Below are positions 1 to 7,384 of a DNA stretch of 11,374 nucleotides, piece by piece. This DNA is from Clostridia bacterium. GTDB lineage: Bacteria; Bacillota; Clostridia; Oscillospirales; Acutalibacteraceae. The position numbers and the translations under genes are program-made. The notes below the pieces were generated by a model. It saw nothing but the letters and a program-made list of their open reading frames with translations. It made no database searches and was not told the DNA's origin. Location: positions 1 through 11,374 of the forward strand of contig CAAFXD010000297.1 in assembly GCA_900766945.1 (NCBI GenBank), in the 5' to 3' direction. Each line of letters begins with the position of its first letter. Within the stretch, counting starts at the first letter, position 1.

Positions 1-659
1 ACGCGAATTAAAAAGTCTGCGTATTGGTCGGTCGTCATATACAGCTCGCTTTCCTCTTTGGAGTCAAACGGGCGCAAACACGGGATAAACTGTAAATACC
101 GAAAGCCTTTTTGGCGGAAATAGCGGTAAATCCGTTCGCCGTTTTCGGCACAGTACCCGGTTAAAACCGTCAAAATATTGAATTCCGCGCCGTGGCGTTT
201 CAAGGTTTCGGCGGCAGAGAGAATTTGATAAAACGAATTTTGCCCTGAGGGCTTTTTGCGGAATTTGTTGCCCTCTAAATCGCCGTCCAAACTCAATCCT
301 ACCAAAAATTGATTGTCGGCGAAAAACTGCGCCCATTCGTCGGTGAGTTTGGTGCCGTTGGTTTGTATGGAGTAAAATACATTGCTGTGCTTTCGATTTT
401 TCTGCTTGACCGTTTTTGTAAAGTGTTCAAAAAACGGCAGACCGCACAGCGTCGGCTCGCCGCCCTGAAACGCAAAGGCAACGGGGTGCCCAGCGGCAAA
501 GTTGAGGGCTTTTTCAATGAGAATATCGGCGGTTTCGAGTGTCATAGTACCAAAACCGAGATGTTCCCTGTGTTCGGAAACATCTCGGTAGAAGCAGTAT
601 TCACACGAAAGATTGCAAAGGGACGACGCCGGTTTTATCATCAAAGATAAGCTTGGCAT
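1..659 (-). CDS. Anaerobic sulfatase-maturating radical SAM enzyme (anSME), C-terminus cut by window edge
   Basis: Anaerobic sulfatase-maturating enzymes use S-adenosylmethionine and a [4Fe-4S] cluster to oxidise the active-site Cys or Ser of sulfatases to formylglycine in the cytoplasm. The first 219 codons are visible and open to position 1. The radical SAM CxxxCxxC motif is C15, C19 and C22, in the family context CNLSCEYCFY. The second-strand motif QGGEPT (65-70), an SLDG segment (123-126) and QFIPC with C194 are also typical. The family is about 370 residues long, so roughly 150 residues, including the auxiliary-cluster SPASM-type cysteines, lie outside the window. The gene starts 27 bp after the sulfatase stop, as expected for enzyme and substrate in one operon. 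The start is uncertain: ATG at 659 has only a weak GAAAG upstream, and an in-frame ATG at 641 has no better site. The family call is firm. Confidence 0.93.
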   Translation of the reverse strand, partial: MPSLSLMIKPASSLCNLSCEYCFYRDVSEHREHLGFGTMTLETADILIEKALNFAAGHPVAFAFQGGEPTLCGLPFFEHFTKTVKQKNRKHSNVFYSIQTNGTKLTDEWAQFFADNQFLVGLSLDGDLEGNKFRKKPSGQNSFYQILSAAETLKRHGAEFNILTVLTGYCAENGERIYRYFRQKGFRYLQFIPCLRPFDSKEESELYMTTDQYADFLIR

Positions 660-686
660 AAGACCACATCTTTCGGAGAAAATATG

Positions 687-2723
687 TTATTTTACAATAC
701 CGCGGCGGTTGTCTTTGAAATCCTTTTGAATTTCGTCGAGCTTCGCATGGTATTCGTCTGCGATTTCGGGATATACCGGCGTGCGGTTGTAGTTTTCGCC
801 CGCGTCGTCGGTCAAAATGTGCAGCCAATTCTTGCGGTATTTGTCAAAGAATGCGGAGTTGTCATTCTGGATACGGTCGAAATACTTGAAGGTAATGAAA
901 TCATTTTCCGTCAAAATTTCGTAATTGTAATCCGGATACATTTCCAGCACCGCCGCAGTCGGCATGGTGTACTGAATGGCTTTGATGTCCTCGCGCTTCA
1001 TATGTAAAATCGGATTGTCTTTGGTGTGGATGACTTCGTCGTTCTTCAAAAGCCCTGTCATCGAAATACCGTCGATTTCACGGTCAGCGGGGAGATAACC
1101 CGTCTGCCCGCCGTTGCCGGTAATGCCGCAGAGTTCCATAAGCGTCGGGTAGAGGTCTACAAGCGTTGCAGACTGTGTTCTGTCGGTGCCTTTCTGCCCG
1201 AGCGCGCCGTTGTCATTATCCCAACGAATCATAAACGGCACCTTCTGCCCGCCTTCATAGGCGAGATATTTGCCGCCGCGCAGGTCGCTGACAGAGCCTT
1301 CCAGCGCAGGACCGTTGTCGCTGGTGAAGATGATAATGGTATCTTCCAATACGCCGAGGTCCTCTAATGTGTCGAACAACTGCCCGAGGTAGTAGTCCAC
1401 TTCCGTAACGCAGTCCACATAAGTGCCCAAGCCGCTTGTGCCGTCAAATTCGTCGCCGGCAAACACGGGCGCGTGCGGCCACGGGGAAGCGTAGAACGCA
1501 AAGAACGGCTCGTCGGAATTTTGTACCCGGTCGGTAATCCAATCGGTCATTTCGGCGTGAATCCACTCGGTCAACTTGCTTTGGTCTTTTTTACCGTTAA
1601 CGAACATTTCGTCCGTGCCGTGCACGATTTCATACTGCCCGTTTTCCTCACGGACATGGTAGAACGGCGTCATATCGTTTACATGGTGACTGCCGTAGAA
1701 ATAGTCAAAGCCTTGGTTGGTCGGCAGATATTCGCCGTAGTCGCCCAAATGCCATTTGCCGAATGCACCGGTGTTGTAGCCGGCGGCTTTAAAGGTTTCG
1801 GCAATGGTGATTTCGTCACCGAGCATACCGTCGGCGTTTGCACCCATTTCAATCGAGTTGAAAATACGCGTTTGCGCAAACGGGGAAAGGGTGGCAATCG
1901 TCGGGTACATCACATTGTCCGCATAGCCACGGTACGGGTAGCGACCGGTCATCGCCGCGAAACGCGCGGGCGAGCAAACGGAGTAGGACGAATAGAAATT
2001 GTCGAGCACAACGCCGTTTTCACCGATGCTGTCAATGTTCGGCGTGTCGTAAATTGCGCCGTTTAAGGAAATATCGCCCCAACCGAGGTCATCCATTAAG
2101 ATGAATAATACATTGGGATTGTCTTGTTTGGTGGCGTTTTTGTCCACGCCCTTTAAGTAATCATCCTGCCCTTCCCAAAGACGCTCGGTATTGGGCTTGG
2201 AACGCAAATTCATGGTCAGCACATAAATAATGCTGGTGGCGATTAACAAAACGCTTAAAACGCCTGAAAGCGCTTTCTTTGCACCCTCTTTTTTGAAGGT
2301 ATGCTTTGCCGTGAAGAACAACCCCCAAAGGCAAATTGACGCGGGAAGTGCAAGCAGGAAGTTGCCGAGCAATCTCGTGCCGAAATTGCCTTCGCCCTGC
2401 AACCACGGGTGGTCAGCGGAAGCGTACCCCGCAAGACCCGAGGAAAACGCGCCGAAGCCGCCGTCTGCGCCCCAAATGATGTAGTATACAACCACGCCGA
2501 GCACAGCCGCCGCGTAGCCGAATACCATCGGTGCGTAAACTTTCTTTTTAATGATAAGGCTCAACAGAATGACAGCGGACATAATGCAGCAGTAAGCCAC
2601 TGCAACCACGCTGACAAAGTTCAGGCGGAAAATCCATTCCGCGAGCATAATGCCGATGCCCACAATCATTAAGAGAATGGGAAATACTTTTTTGCCTGTG
2701 TCTAATGTGATTTTCTTTTTCAT
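687..2723 (-). CDS. Membrane-anchored Cys-type sulfatase with five N-terminal TM helices
   Basis: This is a sulfate-ester hydrolase of the alkaline-phosphatase/sulfatase fold, 678 aa. The catalytic domain starts near residue 200. It holds metal ligands D211-D212 (LMDDLGWGD), the formylglycine site C250 in CSPAR, K323 and H325 in GKWHLGD, H417, S468-D469-N470-G471, and K485 followed by EGG (490-492). All expected catalytic residues are present. Residues 13-32, 36-58, 64-84, 118-139 and 151-173 are hydrophobic helices. Lys-rich loops at the N-terminus, 59-61 and 140-150 put the catalytic domain outside the cell. ATG at 2723 is chosen because AAAGGAGG (2732-2739) sits just upstream; an in-frame ATG at 2750 lies before that site. 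The downstream anSME gene fits C250 being the modified residue. The substrate cannot be read from sequence; host or algal sulfated glycans are plausible. The five-helix plus extracellular sulfatase-fold layout resembles LtaS, but LtaS uses Thr and lacks CxPxR. Confidence 0.93.
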   Translation of the reverse strand: MKKKITLDTGKKVFPILLMIVGIGIMLAEWIFRLNFVSVVAVAYCCIMSAVILLSLIIKKKVYAPMVFGYAAAVLGVVVYYIIWGADGGFGAFSSGLAGYASADHPWLQGEGNFGTRLLGNFLLALPASICLWGLFFTAKHTFKKEGAKKALSGVLSVLLIATSIIYVLTMNLRSKPNTERLWEGQDDYLKGVDKNATKQDNPNVLFILMDDLGWGDISLNGAIYDTPNIDSIGENGVVLDNFYSSYSVCSPARFAAMTGRYPYRGYADNVMYPTIATLSPFAQTRIFNSIEMGANADGMLGDEITIAETFKAAGYNTGAFGKWHLGDYGEYLPTNQGFDYFYGSHHVNDMTPFYHVREENGQYEIVHGTDEMFVNGKKDQSKLTEWIHAEMTDWITDRVQNSDEPFFAFYASPWPHAPVFAGDEFDGTSGLGTYVDCVTEVDYYLGQLFDTLEDLGVLEDTIIIFTSDNGPALEGSVSDLRGGKYLAYEGGQKVPFMIRWDNDNGALGQKGTDRTQSATLVDLYPTLMELCGITGNGGQTGYLPADREIDGISMTGLLKNDEVIHTKDNPILHMKREDIKAIQYTMPTAAVLEMYPDYNYEILTENDFITFKYFDRIQNDNSAFFDKYRKNWLHILTDDAGENYNRTPVYPEIADEYHAKLDEIQKDFKDNRRGIVK

Positions 2724-2730
2724 TGCACAG

Positions 2731-2739
2731 CCTCCTTTT
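2731..2739 (-). promoter_or_regulatory. Ribosome binding site deciding the sulfatase start
   Basis: On the minus strand AAAGGAGG lies about 7 bases before the ATG at 2723. The longer reading from ATG at 2750 would place this site inside the coding sequence, so the shorter start is preferred. Confidence 0.85.
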
Positions 2740-2752
2740 TTTATACGCAAAT

Positions 2753-2782
2753 ATTATACTATATAAAGTGCCTAACCGTCAA
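2753..2782 (-). promoter_or_regulatory. Sigma-A-type promoter of the sulfatase-anSME operon
   Basis: On the minus strand a TTGACG -35 box (2777-2782) is followed after 18 bp by a perfect TATAAT -10 box (2753-2758). Transcription would start near 2746, giving a leader of roughly 25 bases before the ATG at 2723. The promoter lies between the hydrogenase terminator and the sulfatase gene, so the two operons are transcribed separately. Confidence 0.8.
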
Positions 2783-2794
2783 GTAACCAAAGCG

Positions 2795-2831
2795 TACCGA
2801 AACGGTATAATTTGCCGCATATACGCGGCAA
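2795..2831. promoter_or_regulatory. Two inverted repeats just upstream of the sulfatase promoter (candidate operator)
   Basis: TACCG-AAA-CGGTA (2795-2807) and TTGCCGC-N6-GCGGCAA (2812-2831) lie side by side, 12 to 50 bp upstream of the -35 box. Neither is followed by a T-tract on the minus strand, so they are more likely protein binding sites than terminators. No regulator gene for them is in the window. The assignment as operator is inference. Confidence 0.4.
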
Positions 2832-2850
2832 TTTCCATAGAATTGTTGAG

Positions 2851-2890
2851 AAAAAGCAAAGTGCCTGCCCGAAGAACGGACAGGCACTTT
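2851..2890 (-). terminator. Rho-independent terminator of the hydrogenase operon
   Basis: AAAGTGCCTG (2858-2867) pairs with CAGGCACTTT (2881-2890). After one C/A mismatch, CCG (2869-2871) pairs with CGG (2877-2879) around an AAGAA loop. Read on the minus strand, the stem is followed by TTTGCTTTTT. It starts 13 bases after the hndD stop codon, so it ends the hydrogenase transcript before the sulfatase promoter. Confidence 0.9.
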
Positions 2891-2903
2891 TTCAGTGTTT
2901 TAA

Positions 2904-4646
2904 TTAGTTGTATTTTTTGCGCGCAACATAGGAGGTGTGCAGGATTTCATGCGCCTTGTGGCTGCCGGGTTCACCCAAGAACTCGCTGTACAATTCCTTG
3001 ATTGCTTCGTTTTCATGCGATTTACGCTTCGGATTTTCAGCGTCTGCCGTATAAAGCGCTTCTGAGCGGCGCGCTTTCAAATCGACGAAGTTGCGAACAA
3101 CCGCGTGCTGAATCGGCTGACCGCCGCCGTTGATACAACCGCCCGGGCAACCCATAATCTCAATGAACTGATAGTCTGCGGTGCCGTCCTTGATTTTGTC
3201 AAGCAACACCTTCGCGTTTTTGGTGCCGCTGGCAACCGCGACCTTGACTTTCATACCTGCAACATCGTATTCTGCCTCTTTGATGTTTTCCATCCCGCGG
3301 ACCTCTTTGAAGTCCACGCTCGGCAGGGTTTCGCCCGTCAGGGTTTCTACCGCGGTACGCAGTGCCGCTTCCATAACGCCGCCGGTTGCACCGAAAATGG
3401 TTGCCGCACCGGTGGACTCGCCGAACGGAATGTCGAATTCCTCATCGGGCAGGTGTTTAAAGAAGATACCCGCGCTTTCAATCATACGAGCAAGCTCACG
3501 CGTGGTGATGGCAATATCCACATCGGGGTAGCCGGACGCCGCCTGGTCGGGACGCTTGGTCTCGAATTTCTTGGCGGTGCAGGGCATCACGCCGACCACG
3601 ACCATATCTTTCGGGTCCATACCGAGTTTCTGCGCGTAATAGGTTTTCATCGTCGCGCCGAACATCTGTTGGGGAGATTTGCAGGTGGAAAGATGCGGAA
3701 TGAGTTCGGGGTAATAGTGCTCGCAGTATTTAATCCAGCCGGGCGAACAGGAGGTAATCATCGGCAGAACGCCGCCGTTTTGCACGCGGTCTAAGAACTC
3801 GTGCGCTTCCTCCATAATGGTAAGGTCCGCGGCAAAGTCGGTGTCAAACACCTTGTCAAAGCCGAGACGGCGCAAAGCGGCGACCATTTTGCCTTCGACA
3901 TTGGTGCCGATATGCATCCCGAACGCTTCGCCGAGCGTTGCGCGGATAGACGGTGCGGTGTTGACGATGACGAATTTGTCGGGGTCGTTAATCGCTTCCA
4001 ATACCTTGTCGGTATCGTCTTTCTCGACAATCGCGCCTGTCGGGCAGTTGACAATGCATTGCCCGCAGGAAATGCACGATACATCTGCCAAATCCTTGTC
4101 AAACGCCGAGCTGATGTGCGTATCAAAGCCGCGGGCGTTTGCGCCGATGACGGAAATGCCCTGCGCGTCGCAAGCCGCAACACAGCGGCGGCAAAGAATG
4201 CACTTGTTGTTGTCGCGCACCATATGCGCGGCGGAATCGTCGAAATTGTAGTGGATGGTTTCGCCTGCGAAAGCGTTTTCATCGTCTACGCCGAATTCTT
4301 TGCACAGCGCCTGCAATTCGCAGTTGCCGCTGCGCACGCAGGAAAGACATTTCTTGTCATGCGTGGAAAGAATGAGTTCCAGCGTGGTTTTGCGCGAATG
4401 GCGCACGCGCTCGGTATTGGTGAAAATTTCCATCCCTTCGTTCACGGGGTAAACGCAAGCGGTAACAAGGCTTCTTGCGCCTTTCACTTCCACCATACAA
4501 ATACGGCAGGCACCGATTTCGTTGATGTCTTTTAAATAGCAAAGGGTGGGGATTTCAATGCCGGCAAATCTTGCCGCCTCCAAAATCGAAACGCCCTTCG
4601 GCACGCTCAAGGGCATGCCGTTGATTTGAATATTCACAGTTTCCAT
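2904..4646 (-). CDS. hndD: [FeFe]-hydrogenase catalytic subunit, HndD/HydA type (NAD(P)-linked, multimeric)
   Basis: This is the H2-forming or H2-oxidising subunit, 580 aa. An N-terminal [2Fe-2S] domain has C36, C47, C50 and C64. A His-type [4Fe-4S] site follows with H96, C100, C103 and C109. Two ferredoxin-like [4Fe-4S] sites have C149/C152/C155/C159 and C191/C194/C197/C201. The H-cluster domain has L1 TSCSPGW (C300), L2 MPCTAKKFE (C356) and L3 EIMGCPGGC (C500, C504), then GGGQP. Length and order match the soluble hydrogenase subunit class. L1 has Ser where many monomeric enzymes have a second Cys. The start is ATG at 4646, with AAGGAG (4655-4660) overlapping the hndC stop; a longer GTG start at 4655 would lie on that site. 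Last gene of the operon, followed by a terminator. HydE/F/G maturases are not in the window. Confidence 0.96.
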   Translation of the reverse strand: METVNIQINGMPLSVPKGVSILEAARFAGIEIPTLCYLKDINEIGACRICMVEVKGARSLVTACVYPVNEGMEIFTNTERVRHSRKTTLELILSTHDKKCLSCVRSGNCELQALCKEFGVDDENAFAGETIHYNFDDSAAHMVRDNNKCILCRRCVAACDAQGISVIGANARGFDTHISSAFDKDLADVSCISCGQCIVNCPTGAIVEKDDTDKVLEAINDPDKFVIVNTAPSIRATLGEAFGMHIGTNVEGKMVAALRRLGFDKVFDTDFAADLTIMEEAHEFLDRVQNGGVLPMITSCSPGWIKYCEHYYPELIPHLSTCKSPQQMFGATMKTYYAQKLGMDPKDMVVVGVMPCTAKKFETKRPDQAASGYPDVDIAITTRELARMIESAGIFFKHLPDEEFDIPFGESTGAATIFGATGGVMEAALRTAVETLTGETLPSVDFKEVRGMENIKEAEYDVAGMKVKVAVASGTKNAKVLLDKIKDGTADYQFIEIMGCPGGCINGGGQPIQHAVVRNFVDLKARRSEALYTADAENPKRKSHENEAIKELYSEFLGEPGSHKAHEILHTSYVARKKYN

Positions 4647-4658
4647 TAGGCACACTCC

Positions 4659-6446
4659 TTATTTCTTCACAATGGCACCGAATTTGCAGGTCTCCATGCA
4701 GACGCCGCATTTGATGCACTTGTCGGTATGAATGGTATGTACTTCTTTGACTTTGCCCTCGATAGCGCCTGCGGGGCATTTTCTCGCGCAAGCGGTACAA
4801 CCGCGGCACTTGTCGGCTTCGATAGAATAGGTCATCAAAGCCTTGCAGACGCCTGCGGGGCACTTCTTATCCTGAATGTGCGCCACATATTCCTCGCGGA
4901 AGAATTTGAGCGTAGCAAGCACGGGGTTGGGCGCAGTCTGACCCAAGCCGCAAAGGGAATTTGCCTTGATGTAGTTGCACAAATCTTCCAATTTGTCCAA
5001 ATCCTCCATCGTGGCTTTGCCTTCGGTGATTTTATCGAGCATTTCGAGCAGTCGTTTTGTACCGACGCGGCAGGGTGTGCACTTGCCGCAGGACTCGTCA
5101 ACCGTGAAGTTTAAGAAGAACTTCGCAATATCGACCATGCAGTTGTCCTCGTCCATAACAATCAAGCCGCCCGAACCCATCATACAGCCGATGGCGGTCA
5201 AGTTGTCATAGTCAATCGGGGTGTCCATAAGCGAAGCGGGGATACAGCCGCCGGAGGGGCCGCCTGTCTGCGCCGCCTTGAACTTTTTGCCGTTCGGAAT
5301 GCCGCCGCCGATTTCTTCGATGATTTCACGCAAGGTGGTACCCATCGGGATTTCGACAAGACCGGTATTCTTGATTTTGCCGCCGAGCGCGAACACCTTG
5401 GTGCCCTTGGATTTTTCGGTACCCATTGAAGCGAACCAATCCGCGCCTTTTAAGATAATCTGCGGAATGTTGGCAAAGGTTTCCACGTTGTTTTCGGTGG
5501 TGGGCTTTGCAAACAAACCTTTGACTGCCGGATAGGGCGGACGGGGTCTCGGCTCGCCGCGGTTGCCCTCAATAGAGGTCATCAGCGCGGTTTCCTCACC
5601 GCAGACGAAAGCGCCTGCGCCCAAACGCACATGCAAATCAAAATCAAAGCCGCTGTCGAAAATGTTTTTACCGAGCAGCCCGTATTCGCGCGCCTGCTCA
5701 ATCGCTTTTTGCAAGCGTTTCACGGCGATGGGGTATTCCGCACGAACATATACATAGCCTTCGGTTGCGCCCGTCGCATAGCCGCAGATTGCCATGGCTT
5801 CTACGATGCAGTGCGGGTCGCCTTCCAAAACGGAACGGTCCATAAACGCGCCGGGGTCGCCTTCGTCGGCGTTGCAGACAACATATTTTTGGTCAGCCTG
5901 ATTGGCTGCCGTGAAACTCCATTTCAAGCCGGTCGGGAACCCGCCGCCGCCTCTGCCGCGAAGCCCCGAATCTTTGACAATCTGAATGACCTGTTCGGGC
6001 GTGTATTCTTTCAAGCATTTTGCGAGCGCCATATAGCCGTCAAACGCGATGTATTCATCAATGTTTTCGGGGTCGATTACGCCGCAGTTACGCAACGCCA
6101 CGCGGTGCTGTTTTTTGTAGAAATCGGTTTCCTGCAACGATTTAACATCGTCCATCGTGACGGTCTCATCATACAGCAACCGTTTGACAAGTCTGCCCTT
6201 TAACAAGTGCTCTTCCACGATTTCGGGCACGTCGTCCACTTGTACTTGGCTGTAAAAACTGCCCTCGGGGTAGACAATCATAATGGGGCCTAAGGCGCAA
6301 AGACCGAAGCAACCCGTACGGACCACTTTGACTTCGTCCTGCAAGCCTTTTTTTGCGATTTCGCTTTCCAGCGCTTCAATAATCGCAAGACTGTTTGAAG
6401 AGGTACAACCGGTACCGCCGCAAACAAGAACATGGGAACGATACAT
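4659..6446 (-). CDS. hndC: NuoF-like NAD(P)H-binding hydrogenase subunit, HndC/HydB type
   Basis: This flavoprotein subunit links NAD(H) or NADP(H) to the hydrogenase through FMN and iron-sulfur clusters; 595 aa. An N-terminal thioredoxin-like [2Fe-2S] domain has C9, C14, C46 and C50. The NuoF core has the nucleotide/FMN motif GLRGRGGGGFPTGLKW (161-176) and NADEGDPGAFMDR (192-204). The NuoF-type [4Fe-4S] site is C453, C456, C459 and C499. A CPAGVC pair (C529, C534) precedes two C-terminal [4Fe-4S] sites (C547/C550/C553/C557 and C577/C580/C583/C587). The N- and C-terminal extensions separate it from respiratory NuoF and match hydrogenase subunits known from electron-bifurcating complexes. ATG at 6446 follows AAGGAGG, which overlaps the hndB stop. 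hndD follows 12 bp downstream. Bifurcation itself cannot be proven from sequence. Confidence 0.95.
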   Translation of the reverse strand: MYRSHVLVCGGTGCTSSNSLAIIEALESEIAKKGLQDEVKVVRTGCFGLCALGPIMIVYPEGSFYSQVQVDDVPEIVEEHLLKGRLVKRLLYDETVTMDDVKSLQETDFYKKQHRVALRNCGVIDPENIDEYIAFDGYMALAKCLKEYTPEQVIQIVKDSGLRGRGGGGFPTGLKWSFTAANQADQKYVVCNADEGDPGAFMDRSVLEGDPHCIVEAMAICGYATGATEGYVYVRAEYPIAVKRLQKAIEQAREYGLLGKNIFDSGFDFDLHVRLGAGAFVCGEETALMTSIEGNRGEPRPRPPYPAVKGLFAKPTTENNVETFANIPQIILKGADWFASMGTEKSKGTKVFALGGKIKNTGLVEIPMGTTLREIIEEIGGGIPNGKKFKAAQTGGPSGGCIPASLMDTPIDYDNLTAIGCMMGSGGLIVMDEDNCMVDIAKFFLNFTVDESCGKCTPCRVGTKRLLEMLDKITEGKATMEDLDKLEDLCNYIKANSLCGLGQTAPNPVLATLKFFREEYVAHIQDKKCPAGVCKALMTYSIEADKCRGCTACARKCPAGAIEGKVKEVHTIHTDKCIKCGVCMETCKFGAIVKK

Positions 6447-6458
6447 TGTTTTTCCTCC

Positions 6459-6833
6459 TTATTTTGTTGCCGCGCCGACGGTGAAATCGACAATCGGATT
6501 GCCGTTGACAATATGGTCATTGACAACTTTCACCGCTTTTTCGGCGGTCATTTTTACATAGGTGACCTTTTCTTTGCCGGGTTCTAAAACCTCAACAATC
6601 GGCTCATACTGGCACATACCGATACAACCGGTCTGCGAAACGGTAACGCCTTTCAAATCGCGTTTTGCAATTTCGTCTACAAACGCATTTAAAACCGGGC
6701 GTGCGCCTGCCGCAATACCGCAGGTAGCCATACCGACCACAATGCGGATGTTGTCATCGCCCGTGTCCTCGCGCACGGTCATTTTCTTTTTGGCATTCTC
6801 ACGAATGGCCATCAGTTCTTCTAATGTTTTCAT
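6459..6833 (-). CDS. hndB: Small thioredoxin-like [2Fe-2S] ferredoxin-type hydrogenase subunit, HndB family
   Basis: A 124-aa protein matching HndB, the small subunit of NADP-reducing and bifurcating hydrogenase complexes. It has an N-terminal helical stretch rich in Lys and Glu (1-20), then a thioredoxin-like ferredoxin fold with MATCGIAAGA (C38) and QTGCIGMC (C70, C74). Only these three Cys occur in the protein, whereas the related domains in HndA and HndC show four (CxxxxC plus CxxxC). The position five residues after C38 is Gly43. From memory this CGIAAGA form is normal for HndB, so cluster content is uncertain. The start ATG overlaps the stop of the HATPase gene in an ATGA junction. GGAGG for it lies inside that gene, which suggests coupled translation. 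The next gene starts 12 bp downstream. Confidence 0.88.
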   Translation of the reverse strand: MKTLEELMAIRENAKKKMTVREDTGDDNIRIVVGMATCGIAAGARPVLNAFVDEIAKRDLKGVTVSQTGCIGMCQYEPIVEVLEPGKEKVTYVKMTAEKAVKVVNDHIVNGNPIVDFTVGAATK

Positions 6834-7384
6834 TCTGTAACACCTCCGTACAGAGTTTTTGTATTTTCTTCAATAAATTCGCGCATCCATTGCATCACAG
6901 CGGGCTCGGAAAGCGGCACATCGCCGAGAATTTCGCGAATTTCCGCCGTGTCAAAGACAAATTCTTTGCCGTCTGCCTTATGCCGATATAAAAACTGAAT
7001 TTCCGGATTCATACTGACAAGCGTTGTAACGGTAGACGCCATATCCCCAAGCGGCGTAAAATCCACACTGTCGGTGTGAAAAACCGCTTTGATGTTTGTG
7101 CCGATGCCGACCTTTGACGAAACGGTCAAACTGCCGCCTGTCTGCTCTGCCGCCATTTTGAACAGCGGCACACCCATACCCACTTTGCGGGTGGTACGGG
7201 TGGTGTAAAACGGGTCAAGCACGCTTTGCACCTGTTCCTCGGTCATACCGCAGCCGTTGTCATAAATGCCGACGGTCAAAGTATGTTCAGCGGTGCGTTC
7301 GAGCACTTCAATTTGGATGAGTGACGCCCTTGCGGCAATGGAATTTTGTGCAATATCCAGCACATTCAAAGAAAGTTCCCGCAT
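6830..7384 (-). CDS. Stand-alone HATPase_c (GHKL) domain protein embedded in the hydrogenase operon
   Basis: A 184-aa protein with a histidine-kinase/Hsp90-type ATP-binding fold and no sensor, HAMP or phospho-accepting His domain. Visible boxes are the N-box NSIAARA (N14), G1 DNGCGM (D42, G44, G46), an F-box-like DPFYTT (57-62) and G2 VGMGVPLFK (68-76), with GIGT at 93-96. The C-terminal 70 residues (about 110-184) do not resemble a receiver or output domain I know. It has no membrane segment. It overlaps the upstream hndA stop and the downstream hndB start by 4 bp each (ATGA), so it should be made together with the complex. ATP binding is well supported. Its role is unknown: regulation of the hydrogenase or of its expression is inference. 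Genes of this kind are, from memory, often seen in clostridial hydrogenase operons. Confidence 0.85.
   Translation of the reverse strand: MRELSLNVLDIAQNSIAARASLIQIEVLERTAEHTLTVGIYDNGCGMTEEQVQSVLDPFYTTRTTRKVGMGVPLFKMAAEQTGGSLTVSSKVGIGTNIKAVFHTDSVDFTPLGDMASTVTTLVSMNPEIQFLYRHKADGKEFVFDTAEIREILGDVPLSEPAVMQWMREFIEENTKTLYGGVTE

Noticed and set aside
601..828. Minus-strand frame of 75 codons covering the sulfatase end and the maturase start
   Set aside because: It overlaps both genes in another frame; the maturase frame carries the radical SAM cysteines.
1473..2066. 197-codon open frame on the plus strand inside the sulfatase gene
   Set aside because: It lies wholly antisense to the sulfatase, whose full set of catalytic motifs shows the true frame; the plus-strand protein has no recognisable motifs.
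687..2723. Lipoteichoic acid synthase (LtaS)
   Set aside because: Topology is similar, but the CSPAR formylglycine motif and the adjacent maturase gene point to a true sulfatase.
2806..2811. Plus-strand TATAAT
   Set aside because: No fitting -35 box upstream and no plus-strand gene downstream; it probably reflects AT-rich promoter DNA.
3105..4535. Long plus-strand open frames (229 and 244 codons) opposite the hydrogenase gene
   Set aside because: They are antisense shadows of hndD in GC-rich codons, with no ribosome binding site or family features.
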